A stretch of 64,000 bases of DNA. Source: Heterobilharzia americana (taxonomy: Eukaryota > Platyhelminthes > Trematoda > Strigeidida > Schistosomatidae). This document shows, piece by piece, positions 21,021-32,520 of this stretch. The stretch lies in contig OX104134.1 in the NCBI GenBank assembly GCA_944470555.2, positions 98,946,701 through 99,010,700 of the forward strand. The letters are read 5' to 3'. The translations under genes and the position numbers were made by a program. The notes beneath the pieces were generated by a model. The model saw only the letters and a list, made by a program, of their open reading frames with translations, did not search any database and was not told where the DNA came from. Every line of letters starts with the position of its first letter. Position 1 is the stretch's first letter.

Positions 21021-21180
21021 CTTCCAAATGCATTTGGACATTGAATAAATGTTTGTGTAGTACTTTGTACATTTCTACAAATTCAGGGCTATTTTGATTA
21101 AGATCATGATTATTCTTGTTGGAATGTCCCAGTAAAGCAAATGTAGACTTGAGTAAGCTCAGATCCCAATATCCTACAAC
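21021..21180 (-). CDS. Weak candidate exon
   Basis: On the minus strand CATATACAG lies just before 21180 and a GTATAC donor just after 21021. The open frame between them encodes YWDLSLLKSTFALLGHSN and SPEFVEMYKVLHKHLFNVQM, soluble and not low-complexity. No family recognised, no partner exon found. It could be chance. Confidence 0.2.
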
Positions 21181-21477
21181 CTGTATATGCGGCTTGGTGA
21201 AAATAGAATAGTTACATACCAAAAGTGTTTATTTTAATGGGCATCATATTGTGAGAATGTCTTCAAATATTATTTGAAAACCCTCACTGAAAAATATCTT
21301 TCCTATGCTTAAAAATGACTTCAATAATTAGTATACAGTAATACTTTCGAACTGCTTTTTTCAAAATTTGATGACTAGGATTTCAAGCCCAGTAAACAAA
21401 AAGTGATATTTTGTAAACAACCTGGTAGTGACTAATACTGCAATCCAAAAAAAGAGTTTCATTCTTTTTCCAGCTTC

Positions 21478-21650
21478 CTCAGTAGCTTAATGGAAACCAC
21501 TCTGGCATTTGAAGCTATGAGTGTTAGGCTTGAGCCTTAATGGGAACACAGTCACTAACTAACTGGGATGCAGGTAAATCTATCTGATCAGTTCTAAATT
21601 GGATGAAAATTACCTCATTGATTCGCTGGTAAACACTTTCATGCAATATC
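21478..21650 (+). repeat. Smalpha-like (family A) hammerhead SINE
   Basis: tRNA-like head (AGTAGCTTAATGGAAACCAC, TGGCATTTGAAGCTATGAG), then a hammerhead remnant near 21578-21612: CTGATCA (G8 to C), stem II GTTC/GGAT, GAAAA. Several core and stem changes. Confidence 0.65.
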
Positions 21651-22344
21651 ATATCTTCAGCACAAGGAACCCATTTGGAAACAGAGGTTGATGTCAATTG
21701 GAGATGAAAACTGCTAACAAATGAAATGATGTTTTGAAGCGGCTTAAAAATTTGGCTATCAAGAAGTTTGTATAGTCTTCAGGTAACGTTTTCAGTAAGC
21801 TACTGCATGATATACACATTTTTGTATCAAATAACATATTTTACTTCAGTATTTGACAAACAATGATGTCGGTAAAATGTATTTATTCTGTAATTTTTGT
21901 TTGAAGAGTATGGAGATTTTAGATAATACAGGAGTAAAGGGAACAAAAATTGTCGCTATGTAATTAAATGTCTGTAAAATCTTCTAAAAAGGAACTTACA
22001 TTACTTTGATACGTATTCTGTTTTGATGTAACAATTCGATAAGTTCTTCTCGTGAACAGACTGTATTGGAAACAATCAGAAAACAAATATATTATACTAC
22101 CTTATATTCCACCACTAATTGAAAAATATTTTAAAGTTAATCATATAATCTGCTCCACTAAATGGTATAATATATAAAATTATATTTCATGAAAACAACA
22201 CAAACTTTATTGTAATTAGTTATACACTGATTATCGATCTACTGATCATTTATCAACATCTCTAATAAGCTAGGAGGTTGGGCATCGCGGTGTACTATGG
22301 TGGACGTTAGTTAGTTAAAGGCATCCAGTGCTTTCGTCACATAG

Positions 22345-22581
22345 TTGTCCTCATGTCCTACTTGATTTGTTCAAACAATCAAGATTTATCATTTCATCCT
22401 CCGAAAATCTCATTTCCAAGCAGACGAACTACTCATGACTGTATCATCACAATTCCATTTCTCTAAATGATTGGTTGATAATCTAACATAATCAACTGTG
22501 TCTCACCTTTCTAGAAACTTCACTTTTACCCAGTAATCCACGATGTCAAGCCCTATTCCGTCTACTGAGGTTTTCTGGCAC
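22345..22581 (+). repeat. 237 bp near-identical direct repeat, copy 2
   Basis: Partner of 20480-20716, with about 1.63 kb between the copies. The right boundary coincides to the base with copy 1 (TTTTCTGGCAC), after which the two flanks are unrelated. Confidence 0.9.
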
Positions 22582-22690
22582 TTTTCAGCAAGGAATTGAC
22601 ATCAAGCCTGAGATTCGAACCCACATCACTCAGTGACGTTACTATTGAGCTGTTTGGTTATACCTAACTTCCTATACGACTGGATTAAAT
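22582..22690 (-). repeat. tRNA-like SINE fragment (family C)
   Basis: On the minus strand it has a near-perfect B box, TGGGTTCGAATCTC (near 22610-22624), and an A-box-like segment near 22655. The hammerhead end is not visible; the fragment abuts the 237 bp repeat. Confidence 0.5.
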
Positions 22691-23589
22691 GTACTTAATG
22701 ATCACTAGAGAGTAACCAATATCATATTCTCTAGTTCTGAGTAATGGTAGAACTCTGTCGATCGTTTTATAATGTAACCAACAACCTGTGAGATGTTTAA
22801 TCACGTTGCAAAAACAGAAAGGTAACAACTTTTCACGTTTAGCTTATGGATAACAAATCTTTGACTCCAATTAGTGAAATACATCCAGAATTATTTGTGT
22901 AGACGATGTCTTTTCCAAATCTTTCACCCACATTCCACATGGCAAAATGCCTAGAAAGAACAATCATACTGAAAGAGGATGAGAGATTTAAGCTTGAAAT
23001 ATTGTTGAACCACATAATTTTGCTAATGGAAGCTATTTTAAGATTTATTTTAGGTGTTACTTTAATGTATACTTTTCTACTGGCCTAGTTAATTCAAAAT
23101 GTAATGAAATTTGCCTCGACAGCATTATCCTGCACCATGCTAACAAATCTTGAGTGATAGGCTCTTGGTTGAATGGGTTTCAATGGAAACTATGAAAAAA
23201 ATACCAAATGCTTTGTTACGAAACCACTGAACTTTATGAAATATCAACATGTTACCTTTAGTTCATAAATATCATTTCAAATGTTTGTTCGTTTTACGTT
23301 GTATCAGTCCATCTTCAACTCACTCAATGAGATTCATTAATCTCCGAGAAACTTTGGTTTATCAGCTTGATTTACTCAAGCTAAAGATGAATACAGTTTA
23401 ACTGAAACGATAAAACTGGTTATTCCATTTTTATGCAACTCTAAACTGACCATTGAAACCTGTTGATCCATATGAAGAGTTGTCAGCTGCTCAATTTTTT
23501 TCACCAGCACGTACAATAGTGTTTCAGTTGTGATTTATTGGTTTTATGTACAATCCATTGTGAAGAACATAATTTGAAGAACTCTGAAG
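22691..23589. other. No gene recognised
   Basis: AT-rich sequence. The 60-codon ORF at 22906-23088 has no recognisable feature. Confidence 0.4.
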
Positions 23590-23705
23590 GCTTAGGAGTA
23601 CAAACAACCGTTTCATCCTAGTCTGGATTCCAAACTGAAGACTATACGTTTAACTGAGCACAGGACTGTTAGTCATCATGACAACCACTGTATCATTCAG
23701 CTATC
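23590..23705 (-). repeat. Family B SINE, minus arm fragment
   Basis: AACCGTTTCATCCTAGTCTGG near 23608 reads CCAGACTAGGATGAAAC on the minus strand, the 3' half of the family B hammerhead. The CTGANGA half is destroyed. Confidence 0.5.
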
Positions 23706-24254
23706 TGGTTGAAATAATACAGTCTACTTTTTCCTAATTTTGTCATCTCATGATATAGCACGGCTGTCAGTCACCATCATCGGTTGACATCCGTCCTCAC
23801 TCTCGATTTTTATTACTTAACAAAGTTTCGAAGTATTTCAGATCACAGGCTGACACTGGCAAGCAACAGAAGTAAAAAATATAGGTCAATGAGTTTCAAC
23901 TTAATGAACTATAACATGGTCGCTGCTCCACAGAGTCTGAGGTTCACGCTGCCGTTCGACACCGCAAGACTTTTCACAGTTCTACAGCTGTTACTTATCT
24001 ATCACTATGAAGCTACCTTGAATTTGTATAATTGACAGTTTGAAAGAAAGCAGACTTATGTGAAGCTAATAATTCAATAAAATTAGGTTTTGAAGCTGAA
24101 GGAATAGTGCAAGTGTATTAGCATTCAAGTGTATCTACTTCAGTGCATGCAGAAACACCCTGACTGCATAGGGTATTACGTTTGTAAGATATTTAAAGGT
24201 GCAGAGTTCTGGTTAATCTTTTTTTCCTGATGCGACGCATCCAAACATCTTGCT
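23706..24254. other. No gene recognised
   Basis: The ORF at 23784-24035 has no motif or splice support. Confidence 0.4.
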
Positions 24255-24580
24255 TGCTCGGTAATGGCTAACACTAGAATCCAGGATGCGAATTCATCCC
24301 ACTGGAGGCTGGTCAACTGTATATACATGCATTCCAGTGGGTAAAATATTCACACTAAGCCTAGAACCCATCACTAACTCTTCTGAAACGGCTGTCGCAG
24401 ATGGAGTGGTTCTTCAGCACCTGTAGCCTTGTGGATGCGGCTCTAGCGTTCAATGGGGTGAGTGGTGATTTCAGGTCACAGTGGGAACGTCATCACTCAC
24501 TGAGATGGAGGTTCATCTAGCTGACGAGCATCAAATAGGAAGAAAAACGCAATTTCTAGGTCCTACCTATGACCCTCCTC
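24255..24580. repeat. Smalpha-like (family A) inverted pair
   Basis: The left arm is minus-oriented (GGTAATGGCTAACACTAGAATCC, hammerhead remnant 24275-24330, then the B-box region). The right arm is plus-oriented: CTTGTGGATGCGGCTCTAGC, then a head and hammerhead remnant 24512-24565 with CTGACGAG kept and GAAAAAC in place of GAAAC. Hammerheads lie at the outer ends and tRNA-like heads in the middle. Confidence 0.7.
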
Positions 24581-25803
24581 AAGTAAATAGCATCGTAATG
24601 AAATCTGAATAAATATTAGGGCCCCCATTTCAGAACTCATGCATCGAAAATGACAGATTACTTCGGTTTGGTATCAAGACGGCAAAACGTAGTCAGCCAC
24701 TCTGTACGCATCCGTGCGTATACTATGAGCCACACTTATTGTGTGAGGGCTAGTGATACTACCTGCTGCCGAAGCCTCGGTAGGTGAAGCAGTGCTCTAG
24801 CCCATAACCAACGGCTTGATAGTCATCTCCCTACACCAATGGGCCAAGACTTCACACCAGATCCGGTCCAATTTAGTGATGAACAAGAAAGTATACTCAT
24901 TGATTTTCAGTTGTGATTCTGACACTACGTTAACGTTTGTTCCCTTCTAACTGTTTACGATTGCTTTCATGACTAAATATCGTCATACTCTGTCTGTTCT
25001 ATAATCTATTAGTTCACATCTTCATGCTTCTTGTGTTGTTTTTCTCATATTCCGTCACTGGTTCAGTGGTAAAACACAATCGAACGCACGCTCACTTGCA
25101 GCTGCTTACGAGGAAGCTAGACGTTTTGACTATCAACAGCTGGATATCTGACTTCAATGAAGTCATTTAGCAAAGCAAAATTAACTTAGCACATATATTT
25201 ACCAATTTGAAAACGCATAGGAAACAAGACAAACACTAGCAGTGAAGTAGCGCATCAGATTTTAATTTTGTTAAGCCTTCTAACACCTTACAACCCGAAC
25301 AATATCAAATAACATGAACCCCTACAAAGTGTACACGCTTTTATCATGTTAACAATGAACTCATAGTGGATTAGGAATAATTCTGAGGTGTCTATTGTGA
25401 AAGCAAATGCGATATGTTTAAAAGATTGAATATTTATGAGTGATTAGTGAATATTTATGAACCAGACATCAATGGGAACAAAAACTTACCCGAAACAGTA
25501 AAATTACCACAGTGAATTAGCTAGTTTGAAGTATGAAAGAAGTTATATGTGCTTGAGGGTAACATGAACAACGTTTGCGTGGTAGGAGTTGGATTCCAGC
25601 AATGATAGAAGATATAAATAGGATAAAGGGATTTCCCAAATATTCCGGTGATATTTGTGCATAATGAGGGCAACACAGATAGACTGACAGTTACATGTAT
25701 TCATGTACATACTGAAGTCAAGACGAATAATATAGAAAGTAATCAGTCACATTTCTATGTCACGTAAGCACCAAACTGTCGCATGCATACTGACACCGAA
25801 TAA
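24581..25803. other. No gene recognised
   Basis: Mixed-composition DNA. It includes a GC-richer patch near 24700-24860 without ORF support. Confidence 0.4.
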
Positions 25804-25965
25804 AGGCTAGCAGTGGAATCTACAGTGAGGGTTCTGTCCAATATGGGTCTCGTCAGTTGAACGTACTAGCCTACAGTGAGTGCTTTTACTCTAAAGTAGA
25901 CTCGAAACAAGGAACCATTGTTTGAAACTTCTGGACGTTATGCATCAGATTAGTCTACTTCGTAC
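25804..25965 (-). repeat. Smalpha-like (family A) hammerhead SINE
   Basis: AAGGCTAGCAGTGGAATCTAC leads in. The minus-strand hammerhead keeps CTGACGA, but the second block reads AGAAC after an inserted A, and stem II has one mismatch. A degenerate tRNA-like head follows to about 25965. Confidence 0.65.
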
Positions 25966-27769
25966 AATACAAAATAATACACAATTATTTACCAGTGACG
26001 TTTAAAGCAGAATTTATTGCCCAAAGTAGTTGCACATCATTTGTTATTGTTTTATTGATCTACGTTATTTGGTTTTACTGTGGTAGTATTTTCCATGTAT
26101 CCGGCATTATTGTTGAAACATTCCTATTACGTACGTTATACAGTGAACCAAAAACTTTGGTGCGGTGACAGAAGCGAAAAAATCAGAGAAGATACTTACT
26201 TTCGATGATTTCATTCTCTACACACGCACAATCGCAGTTTGTACGTTTTATTCCAGCATACTAAATAGTTAAAAGCTTTATTCCACTAAATCTAGTAACA
26301 AAATCATCCGGTATAACGGATTTTCATTTTAACTGATATCAAAATATCACAAGTGGAGATTACTCTCAAAACACCACACAGACCAACACAGAGCATAATA
26401 TTGCATCATATGTAAAGATAACTATCAAGATAAAGTTTGATCAAGAGTAGCACAGAAACAAAATGAAGATAATGTTGAGTTATTAAATACTGTGGTGAGA
26501 TGTTTAAAAAAGAAGTGAGTATTAAGAGAGACAGATGGGAAGATAAAGGTTGACACTCATAGCTATCAAGTAAGTCCAGGGTAACAACAAGGAGTGCTCA
26601 ACTTTTCTACCATGCATATGACGAAAGAAGCTTGTGTATTAGAAAGGTGGAACGTAGCTTTTTGACAAATTTCTTTTCACCTTGTCAATAACTATGAACC
26701 GTGAACCAGTTGTAATGGTGTGATCAAGATTGATCAAGTGCTCACTTATTGCATTTTTGATGGATACATTTTCACTACTTTTCAATCAAGTGCAGAAGTG
26801 TTATCTAACTGGTTGGGAAATAACACGCATCGGACGACCTACATGCCTGACTCCGCACACATAGGTGAATTGATCAACCTACATGGAAGTGATGAAATAT
26901 GGAATCTCATCCTTCGGATTACCAAGAGTCACTGGATGACTGGATAATACAACCCTCTCTATTGTCTGATGAATATTTTCTGCAACTACAACAAGACACT
27001 GTGGTCAACTTCTCCCTTCACTTCATTACAATAATCTTTGGAACAGATACTCTTCCTCAACATATTATATGATAGTGTGTTGTTGCATGAATGCCTATTG
27101 GTGACTCATCTTAGTAGAGTCTATCAGTTTACACGTAGCCAGGTTTCTATATCCTCATCATCTGACTGACATTCATGGATTATTTTAACCTACATACCAA
27201 ACCTGAAGGACATTGCATAGTATTTGATGAATGGAATGAGATATCATATGCAGTATAGAAATAGCATTAAACTAAATAGATTGTGTGGTTGGCTGTTGAA
27301 CAAGTTTGAGTATAAGGTGTCCTAGATTTAAAACAACAGAAGAGAGTGAAACAACATTAACGAGTAGTGGAAGTAGTGGCTGTAACAGATTGAAGAAGCG
27401 ACAACAGCATATTCATTGCCAAGGATGAAAAGGCAATTCCAGCTACAGTTATTTCCAAAGGAGTCAACCGACACCTTTGAGAGGGTTCTTCCGAAGATAT
27501 TGACAAACCTTTAGATACCGGTACGAATAAATTCAGAGTCAAAGGTTGATGTGGTGCACTGAATGTAGCTGTCTCAGAGTGAGTCAGAATGACCAGTGGA
27601 TGACACATTTACTACATTGAAATTGGAACACATCGACAGTTTCGTCACACAAACTCAGTAGTAAAGGCAATCCAATTCATACTGGATTTGTTCATTTGAA
27701 ATATGGCTCACAGAGATACAGTACCACTTACTTGATGACGTTTCGAACATAAAATATTGGTTCTAATCA
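25966..27769. other. No gene recognised
   Basis: Contains two moderate ORFs (26720-26947 plus, 27357-27608 minus) with no motif I can identify and no splice support. Confidence 0.4.
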
Positions 27770-28790
27770 TATCGCGTACAACTGTAGAAAATGTACAAGG
27801 AGAATTGTTGTCGTTGTTAGATTGTAGAGTAAAACAAGGAATAGACTATATTTCCGATACTATGGTCTACGGGAAATCGACACATTCTAATAGGTATCTA
27901 GACTTCAGGTCATTTCATCCAATATCACGTGATGCAGGTTTAGTCAAATGTCTGAATGATGGAGCTAGTAAACTCACTAGTCAGTGAAAGGATTAAAACA
28001 ATGAATAGAAGTGCATAGAAGAAGCTTCAATAATTGATGATTATTTTCAAACATTTATTTAGAAATTTGTAAGAACATATAAGAAACGAAGTGATAACAG
28101 TAATACGAATAGGAATAATGATGGCATCACGAGTGAAAGGAGTTCAAGCCTCCCTCCATAGTGTTGTCAATTAAGGAAGGCACAACAGGTACCTAACATA
28201 GGATTCTCGACAAGGCTGGAATTAGTTGGCACAAACCTACAAACTCATTCAGAGATTAGCTTTATCAGACTAAGAATCCGATAGATTCAACTAGGTAAAA
28301 CAATATAATATACACAATTTCATACAGTGACTGTGAGGTCAAGTAGATTGGCCAAACTAGCTGGTTGGGATAGGTTAGAATAAAGGAACATAGGAATTTA
28401 GCCAAATGAACAATGACAGACTTTAATGAGATTATTAGTGTAGGATTGTCTTGACTGTTGTAATGCATTCTTTAACACACAACCACACGACTGAGCAGAA
28501 TGACACTACTGTACTTAAGTCCAATATTATTAGATGAAGAGAGATTGATTACTGAATCTTTGTTCATTGACATGTGAGTGGAATGAAGCAGCATCTGTGC
28601 CAGAGATACGAAAATTCTTGTTACTAATAAAAACAAAGAATAAGAGGTGACAGGACTATAAAAATCATATGTCAAAAATAGTTTGATTACCTTGATACGA
28701 TGATGAGCGATAATTTATGCTGGAAACGTCATACCAAGTGAATACTACTGTACACTATGTGCCACACATCAAATAAACAAGTATCATATG
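27757..28790 (+). mobile_element. Penelope-like element copy, RT C-terminus to 3' end
   Basis: 27757-27987 encodes STHSNRYLDFRSFHPISRDA and GLVKCLNDGASKLTS, the end of a Penelope-like RT. It continues through a degraded linker and GIY-YIG region (28140-28660) to a 3' end (GATAATTTATGCTGGAAACG, then AAATAAACAAG at 28783) that matches 11973-12050. It is the same family as the copy at 10555 and uninterrupted here. The 5' RT half is absent. Confidence 0.8.
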
Positions 28791-28954
28791 CTGTCTGGCA
28801 GTTCACTTAAGGGAAATCCCTGAATATCAACTATCCAAATATTTAACGTACATATTTTGCGTATTAGAAACAAAATACCGTAGGAATGTAAGGTTAAGAG
28901 AATCAGTTCATTGGGAGAAAACGTCCTTCTCTGTATTCACCTGCTCTTGTTCAA

Positions 28955-29255
28955 ATGAAGACGACAAAATGTGATATTTTCGCTCTAACGAAAGCAAGAT
29001 ATCACTTAGCTATAACTAGTAATTCAACTGTCGGGATAGATGGAAAAAATATTTGCCGCTTTCTGTCGAATAAAAGAGGAGTGATGAAGAGACTTTCAGA
29101 AAACGCCAGAATTTGTCATTTTTACCAGTTGCGAGTACTTACACTCTGTTTGGCTAAAGCCCAACATATCACAAAGACCCAGCGAGCTATGCCAGTGGAA
29201 CGCTTGCTCCTTCAAGGTCCTAGTACTCCAGAAGGATCTATCGAAGAGTGGTAAG
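28955..29255 (+). CDS. Unrecognised 99-codon ORF
   Basis: Encodes a basic soluble stretch (FLSNKRGVMKRLSENARICH, VERLLLQGPSTPEGSIEEW). A good splice donor, GTGGTAAGAC, overlaps the end at 29249-29258, which would suit an exon. Spliced to the ORF at 29371 the frame does not join: it would meet TGA. It may be an exon of another gene or 5' material of the downstream retroelement. No family recognised. Confidence 0.25.
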
Positions 29256-29370
29256 ACAAAAAATCAGTTACCTCTAACATGTTTTTAAACAATAAAATGA
29301 TGCGTTATGGTGGCTTAGATCAGTCATCAGTGGTTAGTGGTAATCGAAAACCACATCTTCCATACTACAG

Positions 29371-29733
29371 GCCAGTTATCGTGGCGTGAAAAAGGCTGTA
29401 CGTGACCGACCTCAAGGAGATGTGCCATGGGGCCATCTGTCATTTAAACATTTTGCTCTTTTGGGCAGCTTAGGAAGATCGGGAAGTGCTAACCGTTCGC
29501 ACACTGAAAGTAGTACACAAGACCCAATCGTACATAACCCATCCTTCTCAAATCTGTCTCCTTCTTTGTCTCCACCTTCTGATACTAACATTAAACCTTT
29601 TACGCCCTACCCAACTTCTCACTCAGCAACTATTGTCAACGACCAAAGGCATCCATACTTTATTCCTAGTCTTCTAAGATCCTGCTATCCATTCATTTTT
29701 GAGGTTTCAGCGTCTGAATTCTATGCTAGATAG
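29371..29733 (+). CDS. Unrecognised Ser/Pro-rich ORF upstream of endonuclease
   Basis: Opens straight after CATACTACAG (acceptor-like, 29361-29370). It encodes GVKKAVRDRPQGDVPWGHLS followed by a Ser/Pro/Thr-rich stretch (NPSFSNLSPSLSPPSDTN) and ends at 29733, exactly where the retroelement's endonuclease region begins in another frame. Most likely part of that element's 5' region; a captured exon is possible. Confidence 0.3.
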   Translation, partial: ASYRGVKKAVRDRPQGDVPWGHLSFKHFALLGSLGRSGSANRSHTESSTQDPIVHNPSFSNLSPSLSPPSDTNIKPFTPYPTSHSATIVNDQRHPYFIPSLLRSCYPFIFEVSASEFYAR

Positions 29734-29831
29734 GACAGGAAGCATCGCTCGCTGGAACCCTAGAATCTCTAGCCATGGATGTATACTGTATCTTTGAGAC
29801 ATGTATATAGGACTCGAGTACGGTTATTAAA

Positions 29832-30374
29832 TTGATCTCACCTGGCCATAGTGGTAAGACTTTAAAATTCACTTTAAGCGCATTCGGAGGCGCAATGCCC
29901 AGCTCTCATGGAGTTGCTGGTGTAGGCATAGCACTGAATCATAGAGCAGAAAGGACACTCTTCGACTTGGATCCAATAAATGGCCGCCTATGTGCTGTTC
30001 GACTGAATGAATCTGTAAAGACCAGGAAGAATCGTGAAACTAGGGGACATCTATTCGTAATCTCCAGCTACGCATCCACCAACTTTAGTCTGGATGGTGT
30101 GAAGGATGAATTCCATAAGCAACTGTTAGTTTTGGAACAGAAAGTAAAACATTCAGATATAGTCATGATGGCAGGTGAATTTAACGCTAGCTTAAGGAAA
30201 TTGAGCCACTCGGAAAGGCTTCTTGGAGGTATGTACAGAGTTCCATGCCAACGAACCGATAACTTTGATTATCTGTTGCAATTTTGTTATGACAAACACT
30301 TGTTTCTGGCCATTAAAATGGATACTATCTCATTTGGCACCTACCGACATAAAACCAACGATGGCCACAGATAA
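29832..30374 (+). pseudogene. AP-endonuclease domain remnant of second non-LTR family
   Basis: Open for 180 codons: SSHGVAGVGIALNHRAERTL, INGRLCAVRL, LFVISSYAST, then SDIVMMAGEFNASLRKL, where the usual GDFNA block has become GEFNA, then LGGMYRVPCQRTDNFDYLLQ. The open frame ends before the C-terminal catalytic His block; a deletion joins it to the linker at 30440. The upstream part, from about 29730 (MDVYCIFETCI, stop, DSSTVIKLISPGHSG), is the true N-terminus. Confidence 0.75.
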
Positions 30375-30442
30375 ATCACATTACTAACACCCGTCCTTGT
30401 AGAGAATCAGTAGAGAATTACCTCTCTCTCCTGAGTACCAGT

Positions 30443-30772
30443 TTGAAGGCTGATCGCGCGCTAGTACGCACTCGTGTATGTCTGTGCCTTACTGGCCGCA
30501 GGAAGCAAGCGACAGTGAAGCCAGTCTATGGTCATTTGGAAAATGAAAATATCAAGTTTTTATTTAGGGAAGCGGTAGCCAAGCATTTATCTGAATATGA
30601 CAGCAATGCTTATCCTCTGGAAACTTGGCGTGATATTAGGTATGCTGTGGAAACAGCAGTAGAGACAGTTGTTGACCTACACCGGAAGATTAAAAAGCAC
30701 AACCGGATTTCTGCGGAGTCATCGGAACTGATTGAAGCGAGAAGACTCATACCAGCTGGCTCATTATCATGA
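30443..30772 (+). pseudogene. Linker region of second non-LTR element
   Basis: ADRALVRTRVCLCLTGRRK begins at the endonuclease end. It continues with PLETWRDIRYAVETAVETVV and SSELIEARRLIPAGS, a charged helical linker between endonuclease and RT. It is followed, out of frame, by QWWLAKVRQMEKTLALGNTR. Confidence 0.7.
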
Positions 30773-31079
30773 CGAAGAGAGAAATCAAGTTAAACTTCAG
30801 TTGAGTAAGAGTCATCGCGTTGATCGCAAACAGTGGTGGCTAGCGAAAGTGAGACAGATGGAGAAGACATTAGCCCTGGGTAATACTCGGCAATAATCGA
30901 CTTATTGGGGATACTGGCAAGTAGAAAATGGTGGTGAATGAAACCATCTCTGAAAAGAATGAAACACCAATAGCCTGTCAGGACAGGCGGTTAGAATGAC
31001 TGGCAGAAAACTTTGAAGTACAGCTCAAATGGTCTTCAGCGACGAATCAGTTACCCAACATCCAGAATGAACCTGAATG

Positions 31080-31980
31080 GGACGCAAGTGTCGGTCCTCC
31101 AACTCCCTCTGAAGTCGAGAATGCTGTGTCGAACATGAGACGAAGCACAGCAGCAGAAACTGACAGTTTGCCACCTTAGCTTTTCAAGGATGGAGGTAGA
31201 AAATTTCTGGTTAGAGTGACGGAACTACTAGGTAGTGTGTGGGAATCAGAGGCAGTGCCATCAGACTGATCTAGTTCACTGATTATCTCAGTGGAAAAAT
31301 CTTCCCATGACGATCATAGGAGAAGTAGTAATACTAATAATGTGTTCAACATCCTGGGGTCCATGGTTATGAGACGCCTAACTGCAAGTAGAGAACGGCA
31401 AACTCGAGAAGACCATGAAGGCTTCAGACAGTCCTGGGCGACGTTGCATCCATCAGATTCATACCCTCCTATAGGAATTGGAACACAGGGATACCCATCG
31501 GCGCTGACACATACCATATTTCTTGATCTGATGGAGGTGTTTGACTCTGTTGACGGTGAGATGTTGTGGCCTTGAGTAGAAATCTATGTGTGTTTGTTAT
31601 GCGTGTCGATGAGACCTGTCAAATGTAAGAATATGCTCGAGGACTGGTGTGCAACGACTCCCAGGTTATTGATAGGGAGTGGAGTGGTGGGATGTTTCGA
31701 TTTTTTCACTTAGTTAAGATGTTGTATCAGCCCGAACAGGCTGGTTGCTGACACGATTTCAGGTTGTGTACAGAAGGCTCGTTTCGCATTTATCAACTTG
31801 AGTCACCTGTGAAGTCGACTGGCCGGATATCCCACTATCTATCAGAGCACGAGTATGCAGCACTGAAGTCTGTTCTAACCTCTTATACAGCTGTGAGACA
31901 TGGCCGTTAAATAAAGGAGACAGTTGAAGTGTTTCCATCATAAGTGTCTTCGCAGCATTGCTCACCCATGGTGAAATCAC
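31080..31980 (+). pseudogene. RT and C-terminal region of second non-LTR element
   Basis: LFKDGGRKFLVRVTELLGS (31170-31250) and IFLDLMEVFDSVDGEMLW (31519-31570) are RT motifs, the latter holding the first catalytic Asp. The block that should carry YADD is deleted between about 31600 and 31760. VQKARFAFINLSHL resumes the thumb/C-terminal domain. The minus-strand ORF at 31759-31980 is a shadow. Confidence 0.7.
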
Positions 31981-32520
31981 CAGATGAGCAGAGCAATGTT
32001 GAGGTCAACTAAAAGATACTAAACAAGACAGGTAAGTCGATTGATGAGGTTGTGAAGATTAGTGAACTGAAGTGGTTTGAACATGTGTTAGACATGCCGA
32101 GTCATCGCCTCGACTTGCCACGTTAAGTGAAGCTGAATTAGGTTTAGAGAGGGTTATTGGTGACCAAGCAAGACGTGGAACCAGCCGATGAACTCCTTGA
32201 CTGTTGGTTTAAGTAGTGTTGTGAGATGTAAAGTACCTGACTGACCCAAGGTTCTTGAGATAAAAGGCATCAGTGGTTGGAGATACTTGGTGACATGGCT
32301 GAAAATCAGTAACACTGGTGAAGATCTACTCACTCCTTGACATCTTCTAAAGCTTGAATATTCCCACCAACCTTTATCTTCAGATTCTTTATTCTGTCAC
32401 ACTACTTCATCTACTTTGGTATCACCTCTTTTCTACTCACCTATTCTTTGTTTACTTCTGTGAAGTGTGACAAATTTAGCCGATCTACTACTGTCCAAGA
32501 TCCTAAGTTGATCTTGTCAG

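Larger units (their letters stand above)
29700..32340 (+). mobile_element. Second AP-endonuclease non-LTR retrotransposon, long dead copy
   Basis: Order on plus: endonuclease (about 29730-30380), nucleic-acid-binding linker (30440-30900), RT (about 31080-31600, with the YADD box deleted), C-terminal domain (about 31760-32300, including CLRSIAHPW and a degraded WLGHV-type motif). A 3' tail follows to roughly 32520. The sequence is unlike the RTE family, though the architecture is similar. Many stops and deletions. Confidence 0.8.

Noticed and set aside
28955..29733. Two-exon gene by splicing 29250 to 29371
   Set aside because: The join leads to an in-frame TGA after a few codons, and the second ORF borders a retroelement endonuclease.
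31314..31517. 67-codon minus ORF with a Leu run
   Set aside because: Antisense of the second non-LTR RT; not a gene.
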